A DNA stretch of 64,000 nucleotides from Coemansia sp. RSA 487 (lineage: Eukaryota > Kickxellomycota > Kickxellomycetes > Kickxellales > Kickxellaceae). Under the pieces are notes generated by a model that was not told where the DNA came from, made no database searches, and saw nothing but the letters and a program-made list of their open reading frames with translations. The translations under genes and the position numbers were made by a program. The DNA is taken from the NCBI GenBank assembly GCA_027577595.1, contig JANBRJ010000023.1:1-64000 (forward strand), read 5' to 3'. This document shows, piece by piece, positions 1-9,652 of this stretch. Positions within the stretch are counted from its first letter, which is position 1. Every line of letters begins with the position of its first letter.

Positions 1-545
1 CCGGACGCGCACAGCAGCAGCAGCAGCAACAGCAACAGCAACAACAACAACAACAACAACATAAACAGACGTACCCAACGGGGGAGTCGCTGCCCACAGG
101 AATACCGTTCCCGCAGGGGCGGTCGTACTCGATCGGCAGCGCCAGCGGCGAACCAGCTCCGCCAGGAAACGCATCGTCGCTGTCGTCTGCATTCTCGAGC
201 ATGGGCATCCTGCGGCGGCTCTCTGTGTCGAATGGCACACAGCAGCAGCAACAACAACAAGTCCCCAGAGCTCCTCCAGTTTCCCAGGATGCGCTATCGG
301 CAGCATCGGCAGGCAAGGAGAAAATGCCGCCTTCGGCTGCGGTGGGCCAAGCTGCCGGCGGACAGCAACGCGCTGAATGGCCAGAGTTCCAAAAGAACAG
401 TGGTCTGCACCAACAGCTTAGCGGTAGCCACCACCATCCGCTGCCAAAGGTACTGGACGACGTGCAGAGCAGCGAGTACGATCCTCCAAGCCGGCCAGAC
501 TCGCGTATGAGGAATCTAATGCTCTCTGGACAGTTTATAATTTAG
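1..545 (+). CDS. C-terminal end of an unrecognised polyglutamine protein (5' partial)
   Basis: An open frame enters from the left edge (first full codon at base 3) and ends at a TAG at 543-545, leaving about 180 residues. It begins with a polyglutamine run encoded by mixed CAG/CAA codons (about 9-60), followed by a Ser/Gly/Pro-rich stretch, a basic motif GILRRLSVS that resembles a basophilic kinase site (RRLS), a second short glutamine run and a His-rich patch. The last residues, RMRNLMLSGQFII, look like a conserved hydrophobic tail. The composition is that of a disordered regulatory protein. I do not recognise the family. The start codon and any upstream domain lie outside the window. An ATG at 201 is in frame but is internal, because the frame stays open and protein-like upstream of it. 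Confidence 0.6.
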   Translation, partial: GRAQQQQQQQQQQQQQQQQHKQTYPTGESLPTGIPFPQGRSYSIGSASGEPAPPGNASSLSSAFSSMGILRRLSVSNGTQQQQQQQVPRAPPVSQDALSAASAGKEKMPPSAAVGQAAGGQQRAEWPEFQKNSGLHQQLSGSHHHPLPKVLDDVQSSEYDPPSRPDSRMRNLMLSGQFII

Positions 546-1196
546 CCGTCAAAATCCGATCCTTTATCCTTTTTAAGTTTTTTTCCAGCTTCAAATCAAA
601 ACACACCAGTCACAGAACTATTTGTAAGAAATTGGCCGAGAGTATCAAGCACTTTGAAGTAATTTGTGCATGCGTTCTATTTCTTCAGCTTTCTTGAGGA
701 GATTGGAATTTCCGAGGCACGCGAGTTGTTGCTAACTAAAAAATATCATCGACATCGCCATTTAATAGGGCTAATAATGCCTCGTTTCTCGCTAGCGCAT
801 TTGGACAGGTTACAGAAAGAGAGGACGGAGTGGAAATCCAATACATGCTAGCTGACAAAATGCGCCTCCAGACCACAAACTCTGTGCTCAAGCAGAGGAG
901 TGGGGACCAGTAGCGAAAAAAATAGCCGCACATGGGTTCTGTACGATTAAGATAACGGGCGCAGTCAAATAAAAGGGCCGAATCAACGCTTTTAAAGGTG
1001 GGTAAAAAGCAAGAAGACTATAGTGCTTTGTAATCAGCACTATAAAATGCGATAAAGGTGTTGGGTATGGCATCAATGTAAACACATCCTCTTTTCTTCT
1101 TTTCTTTTCTCTTCATATAACTAGTATAATTGTATGCTTGCTCGTAGCCCTACACTTTCTATCTTGAATTCACTTGTCAAGCAGCAAATATCGAAA
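546..1196. other. Intergenic region, putative TRR1 promoter
   Basis: About 650 bp between the stop of the polyglutamine protein and the thioredoxin reductase start. It is AT-rich with short pyrimidine tracts near 1087-1113. Small ORFs on both strands have no protein-like composition. It presumably holds the 3' end of the first gene and the promoter of the second. I see no clear TATA box or repeat. Confidence 0.4.
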
Positions 1197-2360
1197 ATGC
1201 ATTCCAAAGTCGTAAGTATTGCGAAAACAGCTGGCAGCGCTTTATAGCTAGCTTTTTCTTCTTGTCTCTTCCGCTGTGGACGTGTTTTTTCTTCAAATCA
1301 ATCCTAGCCCGAGCTAACTTTGAAAACAATGTTCTTTGTTTGGTTTCCTGATGACTCTATGATCTGCTCTCCAACGAAATAGGCAATCATTGGATCCGGA
1401 CCGGCAGGACACACGGCAGCGATCTATGCCGCGCGCGCCAACATGGAGCCTACGCTTTTCGAGGGCATGATGGCCGGAGGCGTCGCACCAGGCGGACAGC
1501 TGACGACCACAAGCGAAGTAGAAAACTTCCCGGGGTTCCCCGAAAGCGTAACGGGTAGCGAGCTGACGGACAAGTTCCGCGAGCAGTCCGAGCGGTTCGG
1601 CACCAACATTGTGACTGAGACGATCACGCGGGTGGATCTGGCATCGCGGCCGTTCAAGCTGTGGCGCGAGGACGCCGACGGCGACAAGGACGAGCCAGAC
1701 ACGTGCGACGCGCTGATTATTGCCACCGGCGCGACAGCCAAGCGGCTGCACATCAAGGGCGAGGACAAGTACTGGCAGCGCGGCATGTCGGCATGTGCGG
1801 TGTGCGATGGCGCGGCGCCCATCTTCCGCAACAAGCCGCTGGTCGTCATCGGCGGCGGCGACAGCGCGTGCGAGGAGGCAACGTTCCTGACAAAGTACGC
1901 CAGCCACGTCTACATCGCCGTGCGCCGCGACGTGTTCCGCGCATCGCGCATCATGGCCAAGCGCGCGGCCAACCACCCCAAGATCACGGTGCTGTGGAAC
2001 ACGCACGTCACCGAGGCCAAGGGCAATGGCGAGGTGCTTACGCACGTGGAGCTGATGGACGCAAAAACCGGCGAGACACGCGATCTGGACGTGTCGGGCC
2101 TGTTCTATGCAATTGGCCACACGCCAAACACCAAGTTCCTGGGCGGCCAGCTGGAGACCGACGACACCGGGTATCTGATCGTCAAGCCTGGGACGTCGCT
2201 GACCAACATCAGGGGCGTCTTTGCCGCTGGCGACGTCCACGACAAGACCTACCGCCAGGCGATCACCGCTGCCGGCTCTGGGTGCATGTCGGCGCTTGAC
2301 GCTGAAAAGTACCTGGAGGATCTTGCCGACGAGGAGCAGGAGAAGGCCAGCAAGCTGTAA
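1197..2360 (+). CDS. TRR1: Thioredoxin reductase (NADPH), low-Mr type
   Basis: Cytosolic flavoenzyme that passes electrons from NADPH through FAD and a CXXC pair to thioredoxin. Two exons: 1197-1211 (MHSKV) and 1383-2360, joined in phase 0 by a GTAAGT...AG intron of 171 bp. Splicing restores the N-terminal FAD motif [13 protein letters not shown], which the long exon alone lacks. The product is 330 residues, close to yeast Trr1 (about 319). Visible motifs are the redox pair CAVC near residues 143-146, the NADP-binding [10 protein letters not shown] near 162, and the C-terminal FAD motif with [11 protein letters not shown]. All catalytic residues are present. A 355-codon antisense ORF across this exon is a codon-bias shadow. 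The mini-exon assignment is inferred from phase and motif but is strongly constrained. Confidence 0.95.
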
Positions 2361-3187
2361 GCGGCAGAACACCACACCCATAGACTTTGATCGTTTATTT
2401 TATTTAACCACCTAACGTTGAACAGCGATAATGTTGTATCCTTCTTGTTCAGAGCTCCTGGCATGCTAGAGAGCCGAGGCTGGGAGCCGTGCTCTGTGTT
2501 TGAGCAGAAGACGGAGCAGATCGGCCAGTGCTTAGTGCGCTGGATGCTTGCTATCTGTGGTTCAGCCCTCGCCTTCCACCAATTAGACACCGCTCGCGTC
2601 TTTAGGCAAGGAGCAACGGATCCCGAGCAGAGGACGCACTTCTGCTGCTGGCGGAAACTGACGGAACGGAAAAGATAACGATGCTGTCTGTGTTCCGTCT
2701 CCACTGTGCGTGACTGCTTTTACGCACGTGAAGCTTAGAGGTGCACTTCTGGCTGTGTCTCCAGAGCGTTCGCATCTCCCCCAGCGGGTCCAAGCTCTCC
2801 TCCATGCTAAAAAGCAAGCTGGCAAACAATGGCTCCAATGCTCTGCGCGGTTGCCAGTCAATTTCGCTTTTTGACAAAAAAAGCGTGGACAATAAATAAT
2901 GTGGTTTCCTCCCCCAACAAATCCGCCTGTTGGATCATCTCCAGCCAAAGGAGAAAATTTTTTCTGTCTCCTAAAGCCCATGGGACTTGTTTTCACCTGC
3001 GCCGCCTCCCCCCAATTTCCGTGTTGAGGACGGCTTTTTTTGTTGTTGTTGGAATATAAAAGTCCCGATATCTGTTATCAGCAGCCTCAAAAAGAGCCTT
3101 GCCTTTTTCTTTCTTCTCTTGACTTGTCCTTTATATATCTTTTTATACTTTTGTAAAGCTTTAAGGAAGTTTGCGGATAGACTAAAA
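2361..3187. other. Intergenic region, TRR1 3' end and AAC promoter
   Basis: About 830 bp between two + strand genes. Short ORFs (for example 2418-2678) show no recognisable protein character. The downstream half holds a C-rich patch, a T-rich/GTT stretch and a TATA box listed separately. The final 100 bp before the carrier ATG is strongly pyrimidine-rich, as is common ahead of highly expressed fungal genes. Confidence 0.45.
3055..3062 (+). promoter_or_regulatory. TATA box of the ADP/ATP carrier gene
   Basis: TATAAAAG lies about 130 bp upstream of the ATG at 3188 and just ahead of a long pyrimidine-rich leader. Position and sequence fit a core promoter for a highly expressed gene. Identified by sequence only. 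Confidence 0.5.
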
Positions 3188-4625
3188 ATGGCTGATACTA
3201 AGAGCGCACCCAACCAAATTATTGGCTTCGTCAGCGACCTGGCTGCTGGCGGTATCTCTGCCGGTGTTTCCAAGACCATTGTTGCTCCCATCGAGCGCGT
3301 CAAGCTTCTCCTGCAGGTCCAGGCTTCGTCCGACCAGATTGCCGCTGACAAGCGCTACAAGGGTATTGTCGATGCCTTCCGCCGCATCCCTGCCGAGCAG
3401 GGCATGTCCTCTTTCTGGTAAGTTCTTTTTTGCTGCTTCTGTTGCTGTTGCTGTTGCTGCTGCTGCTGCTGCTATTGCTGGGGGCTTTTCCAAGCGAGAT
3501 GATGAGGCTGCTGTGGGTCTTGCTGTTGCTTGACACCGTTTGGATGGAGCAAATCTGCGTTTTTTTCCTCTCTTGGTTCTCTTTTACCATCGTAGAATTT
3601 TGCACAGATGTGCGCGATTCTGGTTGGCTCTCAGGATCTTGAGGGCAAGCGAAAAAAGAGCGTCATCTTTTTTTGGGGTGACTGCTTTTCCTCCTCTTAT
3701 CGCACATGCATTCTCTTTCTTGCTCGTCTGGTCGGCCCGTCTTCCGCTGCTCTGTGTCTTTTTGGCTCGACCGCTGGAGCTCCTTTTCCAGCTGAGCTAC
3801 AGCCGGTCAATAAAGAACGGAACCGCGTCGGCGGCGTATCCCAACAATCAATCAACAGGCTCAGATACTAATGATCCCCCCTGTATTTATCTTTTGTGCT
3901 CCCATTTGCTACTCGGAAAATAACAACAATAATGTAGGCGTGGAAACATGTCCAATGTCATCCGCTACTTCCCCACCCAGGCCCTGAACTTTGCCTTCAA
4001 GGACAAATACAAGGCCATGTTCCCCAAGTACAGCCCCAAGACTGACTTCTGGAAGTTCTTTGGTGCCAACATGGCATCCGGTGGTCTTGCTGGTGCCACG
4101 TCGCTCATGTTCGTCTACCCTCTTGACTTTGCCCGTACCCGTATGGCTGTCGACATCGGTACCGGCGCCAACCGCCAGTTCACCGGTCTTGGCCAGTGCA
4201 TCTCATCCATCTACAAGAAGGACGGCCTTGGTGGTCTGTACCAGGGCTTCGGCATGTCTGTTGCTGGTATCATCGTTTACCGTGCTGCGTACTTTGGTGG
4301 CTACGACACCCTTAAGCAGGTTGTCTTTGGCGATAACAAGAACCCCGCCTTCCTTGCCTCGTGGCTCGTTGCCCAGACCGTCACCGTCGTTGCTGGTCTC
4401 ATCTCCTACCCGTTCGACACTGTCCGTCGTCGCCTCATGATGCAGTCTGGCCGTGCTGAGAAGCTCTACTCTGGTCCTTTCGACTGCTTCCGCAAGCTGT
4501 ACGCCGAGGCCGGTATGAAGGTCTTCTTCCATGGTGGCTTCTCCAACATCATCCGTGGTACCGGTGGTGCTCTGGTCCTTGTCTTCTACGACAAGCTCCA
4601 GGAGTTCATGGGCTTGAAGAAGTAA
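3188..4625 (+). CDS. AAC: Mitochondrial ADP/ATP carrier
   Basis: Inner-membrane antiporter that exchanges matrix ATP for cytosolic ADP. Exon 1 is 3188-3417 and exon 2 is 3938-4625; the intron (GTAAGT...TAG, 520 bp) splits a TGG codon and restores [16 protein letters not shown]. The protein is about 305 residues, the usual AAC length. The three mitochondrial-carrier signatures are visible in order: PIERVK, PLDFAR and PFDTVR. The nucleotide-carrier signature, normally RRRMMM, reads RRRLMM here. The intron contains a GCTGTT/GCTGCT-rich patch at about 3432-3480 that makes a spurious poly-Leu ORF. Codon use is biased to C-ending codons, as expected for high expression. Identity is secure; the one-residue signature variant is noted separately. 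Confidence 0.96.
3430..3482 (+). repeat. GCTGTT/GCTGCT low-complexity tract in AAC intron
   Basis: Imperfect trinucleotide tract (TGCTGTTGCTG repeated) inside the AAC intron. It would encode poly-Leu or poly-Ala in the wrong frames but lies between the splice sites, so it is not coding. Confidence 0.7.
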
Positions 4626-5013
4626 TAAAATTGTCTCTTTCTTTGGAAATTCCCGCACAGTCTTTGCTTTCTGTGCTTCTTTCTCGTTAAAGTCTGTTCT
4701 CTTTCTTTTTCAACACTGATCGAAAAATATAAGATCTTTTTTCTCTATGCTCTTTTCGATATGCGTTTGTGTGTATGACAGTAAGCTCCAAACATTTCCC
4801 TCTGTTTGACGCTAATCTAATGTGGATTGGGTGATGCCTGTGATCTACTAATATTTATTGAATTTAATCTTTTTATCAGGTACTAGTAACCGTTTTTCCC
4901 CTAGCAAAATAAATAAAAAGCCATATGCTATTATGGCAGCCAATTTTACTTGTAACACTAATGCAAAAAAGGACTTAAAAAATAACCATTAAACCTTGAA
5001 CGAGACAAAATAA

Positions 5014-5061
<48 letters not shown>

Positions 5062-5121
5062 CTGATGAATACGAGAGAAGATGCAATACGGGAAATGCCT
5101 TCAGATATCTAGCTTTTTTCA
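4626..5121. other. Convergent intergenic region with a CAGA microsatellite
   Basis: About 500 bp of AT-rich DNA between the carrier stop and the velvet gene stop, which face each other. It should hold both 3' UTRs. Apart from the CAGA tract at 5019-5061 I see nothing else structured in it. Confidence 0.5.
5019..5061. repeat. CAGA tetranucleotide microsatellite
   Basis: About ten perfect or near-perfect CAGA units directly downstream of the velvet gene's 3' end. A simple repeat, likely length-polymorphic between strains. Confidence 0.9.
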
Positions 5122-6258
5122 TTAAGACGACGAGCCATTTGTCCTTTCCGGCGACGAAGAGTCCGATATAAGCAAGCTGTGTACCGCCATCATCCGGCGC
5201 TGGGGTGCTGGCGACGGCGTTTCTCTTGCCAATGCTGCCTCTCTGCTTCCTTCTACACCGGAGGGACTACCTGCCAATTCCCGGTCCCTTACATGTATCG
5301 CGCCAAATGGAGGCAGGTTTAGTTTCTTTTCGGGAGACGGCGATTTTACAAACTGCGACTTTTGTAATCCATGTTGCTGCGAGTGCTGGCCAAACCGGGA
5401 GCCTCCGCTGCCACCTGCCTGGCTTTGTGAGATCGGAGGTAGTGTTGCCACCGTAGCTGAATCTGCTGGTGGCATCGAAGCGTACACCTGCTGCTGCTGG
5501 GCAGGATGCTTTTGGTACCGCTGCATGGGATCAGGAGAGATTTGATGAGCCACTGTCCTGGACACTACATGCGGTGGGTGTCTGAACGAATGCTGCTCAG
5601 GGGGGCTGGTTATGCCGCTCTCTGCTGAAGATGCCCCAACAAGGTTGTTGAGCCGCACACCAGACGACGACGACGATGAGGAGGCGTGTTGCCGCCCGTC
5701 TCGTGGCGTATCCACTTGGCGGTTGTAAGGGCTGTATCTAGTCTCGTTCGCAAATGCGTGGCCAGGATGTGTAGGGCTATAGTGGTGCTGTGCCCTGTGA
5801 TGAGGGCTCCACGGCCGATGCGGCGGATAGTAGTGGCGCTGTTGCTGTTGCTGCTGCTGCTGCTGCTGCTGCTGTTTCTGTTGTTGGCGGTATGGCGGCA
5901 GTGAGCGGTACATGTGGTGGTCTGGGTACTCGCCGTGCTCATGCACTGCATAAGCCTCAGCTGTGTAGCTGTGCTGTTGGTCCATTGCCCTCGCATCACC
6001 GTGGATCTGCTTTCCGCCGAATATATGGTGATGCTGCTGTGGAGCAATTCCGGATGTCTGAATAGGATGCAACTCAGGGCCAGAGGGCGTGGATCCGGGA
6101 GCGGTGGCCGATGACGACAGCGTGCTAGCCACCGGATGCGAGTAGCTAGCAATTGCCTGCTGGTGGCTGTGGTATTGTGAGTGGGAACCTGGAGAGGGGT
6201 TGTTGGTTGCTCTATGGTGCTGCATTTGATACTGACTGTGTTGCTGCTGTTGATGCTG

Positions 6259-6328
<70 letters not shown>

Positions 6329-8184
6329 TGCTGCTGCAGATGGTGACGGCTCTGCGGATAGGGGCGGTACGAGGTATATCCAGCAGCATCAGGATCCGGA
6401 TTAGCCTGTGCTTCTGCATGAACGGCATACTGGGAAACGGATTGCTGTGGCTGCTGATGTGGATGTGGCTGGGGCGAATGTGATAGCCCCGTCCTCCCGG
6501 CTGAGATGTTCGTTGGACGCGGTGGCTGCATGGCACCCCATGTATTGTTGTTTGAGGGGGTCAGCCTCGATGCTTGACCAGGATTGGAAGGGCCAATTGG
6601 CGGGGACACAACAGACATGGGCGTACCCGAGTACTGGGCCTGATTCTGAGAACGGTCTGTGTGGTGTGCAGCGCCTGAATAGCCAATGCTCCCAGCAGTC
6701 GCCGATCGATGGTGCTCGACTCCCCACGAAGACATGTGGTGGTGCTGCGCGTGCACAGGCGAGTTCCTACCAGAGTGATGCGCTGTGGCAATAGGGCGCG
6801 AACGAGCTCCCTTTGGGCGGGTCGACTTTTGCTCCTTGCGGACGCGGATTTTGAGGCCCTGTTCTGCAAACAGCTTTGTCAGCCGGGTGGACTCTTCCAT
6901 GCCAGGGAATTTTTTTGCCGAGTAAACTGTGAACATCTCGGACGTAATTGACTTACAGAAAAAGACCTGGTTGCCGACAATCTCAAACAACGAAAACTTT
7001 AGCTTGTAGACGCCCTCACATCTGACAGAAAGATCAGGGAACACAAAGAACGCGCCGTCGTTGCCATCAACATCCTTCAAGTGCGCCAGCGAAGCAACAA
7101 CAGAGCCTGTCATTGTACGAGCCTTTTTATCGTTTAGGGTGTTGAGCTCGCGCTCGCCTCGTTCGTCCATCAGCGTCGCATACATAAAATAATAGGGATT
7201 GTGAAGGTAAATCCTACATGTTGGGATTCTTTGCAAAAAAGAAGATAAATACAAGACCAATTACCATGGATGAGTTAGTTTGTATATAGTGCTAGCACAA
7301 TAGAAAGCTGTTTTTTTTTATTTTCTTGGTGCCAATACAGAAAGAGAAAACCCCATCATTCTGATAGAATAAGCGCCTAAAGAAGACATCATATATAATG
7401 CATGTTCAATACAAAGAGACCAGTTTTTTTTCCCTTGTAAGGCATCTTTGCAAAGCATAAAGGAAAAAACACAATATGAAATTAAATGCTTACCTATTAT
7501 TTGACGTTGTTGGATCGGTAACATGTAGCTGTATAATTGGGGGTGGATCCACTGGTCGACGGTCAGCTATAAACGCAATAAAAAGCCATGCAAATAAAAT
7601 AGATACCAAAGAAAACACGGAAAGGCGAGTTTGAGAAATGTACACAATAATGAATAAGGGTAGTAGCGAATGCGCATGAAAAGTAGAAGCAAAATAATAA
7701 ATAAAAGAGGGAGGGATTTGTCGGTTTTGTTGTCATGCAATAGCGCAAGAAAAATAAACCATAGAGAGCAGATAGAGAATGGTTCGATCGGTTCGGTGGC
7801 TGGCTGGCTGGCTATATAGGGAGAGAACCAAGAGGACAAGCACAAGCACAAGCCTAGAAAAGCAAAGAGGCGTGTTTGTGAGGGTACCGAGCAACGGTCA
7901 AGGAGGCTTACCTTTTTCGCCAATCCCGCACATTCGCGAGCGATTTGGCTCTTGCCGAAGAACCAAATTGTGTTCACTACATAACGCACAAAGCAGGCGC
8001 GCGCAAGAAAAAGTGCAAGACAAACAGCATACAAAAAAGACGGCGTGTAATTAGCAAGGAAAGTTTTGTAAAATGATTAGACGCGCGAAATAAAGGGAGT
8101 GGAATTTACGCCAACAGTCACGTACATTTGTCGTCTGTTGCTGACGGTCTGCTGAACCTGTCCGAAATTGACCGAGTGCTCCAT
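5122..8184 (-). CDS. Velvet-domain transcriptional regulator with long polyglutamine tail
   Basis: Velvet proteins are fungal DNA-binding factors with a Rel-like fold that control development and secondary metabolism. I resolve four exons: 8184-8126, 7976-7912, 7566-7494 and about 7213-5122 (an alternative last acceptor gives 7228). Phases 2, 1 and 2 match at each junction. Joined, the N-terminus reads ...EHNLVLRQEPNRSRMCGIG, then EKADRRPVDPPPIIQLHV and NPYYFMYATLMDE, the velvet-domain hallmarks, ending near residue 170. The product is about 762 residues. The remainder is disordered, rich in Gln, His, Ser and Pro, with a long (CAG)n tract and a second one nearer the C-terminus. Reading only the last exon would lose about a third of the domain. 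I cannot say which velvet subclass this is; the short insert-free domain suggests VosA/VelB rather than VeA. Confidence 0.88.
6240..6340 (-). repeat. (CAG)n polyglutamine tract in the velvet gene
   Basis: About 100 bp of CAG/CAA/CAT codons encoding more than 25 glutamines interrupted by histidines. A shorter pure tract lies at about 5838-5886. Both are in frame and probably length-variable. Confidence 0.85.
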
Positions 8185-9652
8185 GCGTAACAAGCCCGTG
8201 GCCAGAATAAATAATGTTTATGCGGACTGTGACGCGGACTTTGAAAAGAAACGAATTGTACGACGACAAATAAAAAAGTTTTTAAAAGAACAAAATGAGA
8301 CAGCAAAATTGACAGAGATGGGTGGGTTCAAACAACAGAAAAAGTAAAAAGAGGAAATTGTAATTTTGGGATCCGAGAAAAGCAGAACACATAGAAAAGA
8401 AAGAGGCCTTGTTGTGTGCAAGGGGGCAAAAAAGAAATAAAGGACGGGCAAAGAGAAACGCGTTTTTCGTCCAATACTGGGCAAACCCAGAAAATTTAAG
8501 CAGGAATTTGTGCCAGAGGCTGGGAGCCAGGTAAGGGGCACCCCCCACCTGCAGTGGCAAATACCCGGTCGCTGCTGCATCTCCGTTTGCGGCTGGGGGG
8601 AGGAGCGCAAGCCAGCTAGCCGGCTGAGCACCAATCGTCAGCGAAAGTACATCCTGTTCCTGCAGGTGCTTCGTTTTTTCTACCTTTGCCTTTTAATATC
8701 CGTACGTAGCTGCTGCTGCCATTTCCACAGTTCTGGTGGAGGGCAGGTGCTCAATATCTGGACCTGCGTGCTGTGCTTGTGACATTCACACATCACTCCC
8801 AAAGAATGGCACAGTTTTCTTTAAATGTATTACCGAGCTTCCCAAGCATTAGTGGCATTTTGTTTTTTTCCTTCTCGGCCAACACCTTCGTCGAGCTGTC
8901 GCCTATTGAGTTTGGTGGCACTGTGCTTCATTCACCAGACGCCTCGCCATTTCTTCTTTCTGGAGATGTAGCTTTATAGTGTCTATCTCTCCTCCCTTTC
9001 TTTGCATGCCGTAATGGCCCAGGTGTGACAAGAATCATACAAAGGAACCCCCATCTTGTGCAACATCCAAAGCGGGCAAAGAGCCAGGTCAATTGGTTGC
9101 ATCATCGCACAGGCTCATTATCAGGCGGATTCTTTGTCCCCTTTTTCACGCGCCAAATCTATTTCTGGCCACATTCCCTTATATCCAGGCAGCCGGAACT
9201 CTAGAAAGCAATTTCCCACTTGCAATAGAATGGAGCACTGCGAAATGCCGCCTCCTACACGCCACACCGCATACCCGTTGCCGCCACCGCCGCCTGTTTT
9301 GGTCAGCAGGAACATAGCCTCCCTCCCGCCAGCAGACAAATCCTAGCATAATTACTACATTTGAGAGAAGCGCAGTAGCTCTGTCTGACCGTTTCAAATA
9401 CCGATTTCTCTTGCTGCGAAGAGATTAGAAAGGAGCTTGCTTCTCGGTCAGCTATCGCAACAACAGCAACAACATTGTAGATTAAGTGGTGGTTTATATA
9501 AAAAAGTGAAAAAGACATGCGATAAAAAGAAGGATAGAAAGAGAAAAGAGCGCACAGATATTGTTCTGGTACTGATAGAGCCGGTCATTCGTAAAACAGC
9601 CAAGCGCAGATTGTACCAGGCACTTTGCTAGAGAAAAAACAACACATAGAGC
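8185..9652. other. Intergenic region without a supported gene
   Basis: About 1.5 kb between the start of the velvet gene and the stop of the CYRI gene, both on the minus strand. It should contain the velvet promoter and the CYRI 3' UTR. ORFs here (for example 8510-8782 and 9056-9346) are short and lack protein-like composition or splice support. No tRNA-like fold was found. Confidence 0.45.

Noticed and set aside
1314-2381. 355-codon minus-strand ORF antisense to thioredoxin reductase
   Set aside because: It mirrors the GC-rich third positions of TRR1 codons and contains no domain; TRR1 itself is full-length with all motifs.
2418-2678. 86-codon ORF between TRR1 and AAC
   Set aside because: Short, no conserved motif, and lies where UTR and promoter are expected.
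5019-5061. CAGA tract considered as a CRISPR-like or regulatory array
   Set aside because: Units are four bases without spacers; a plain microsatellite.
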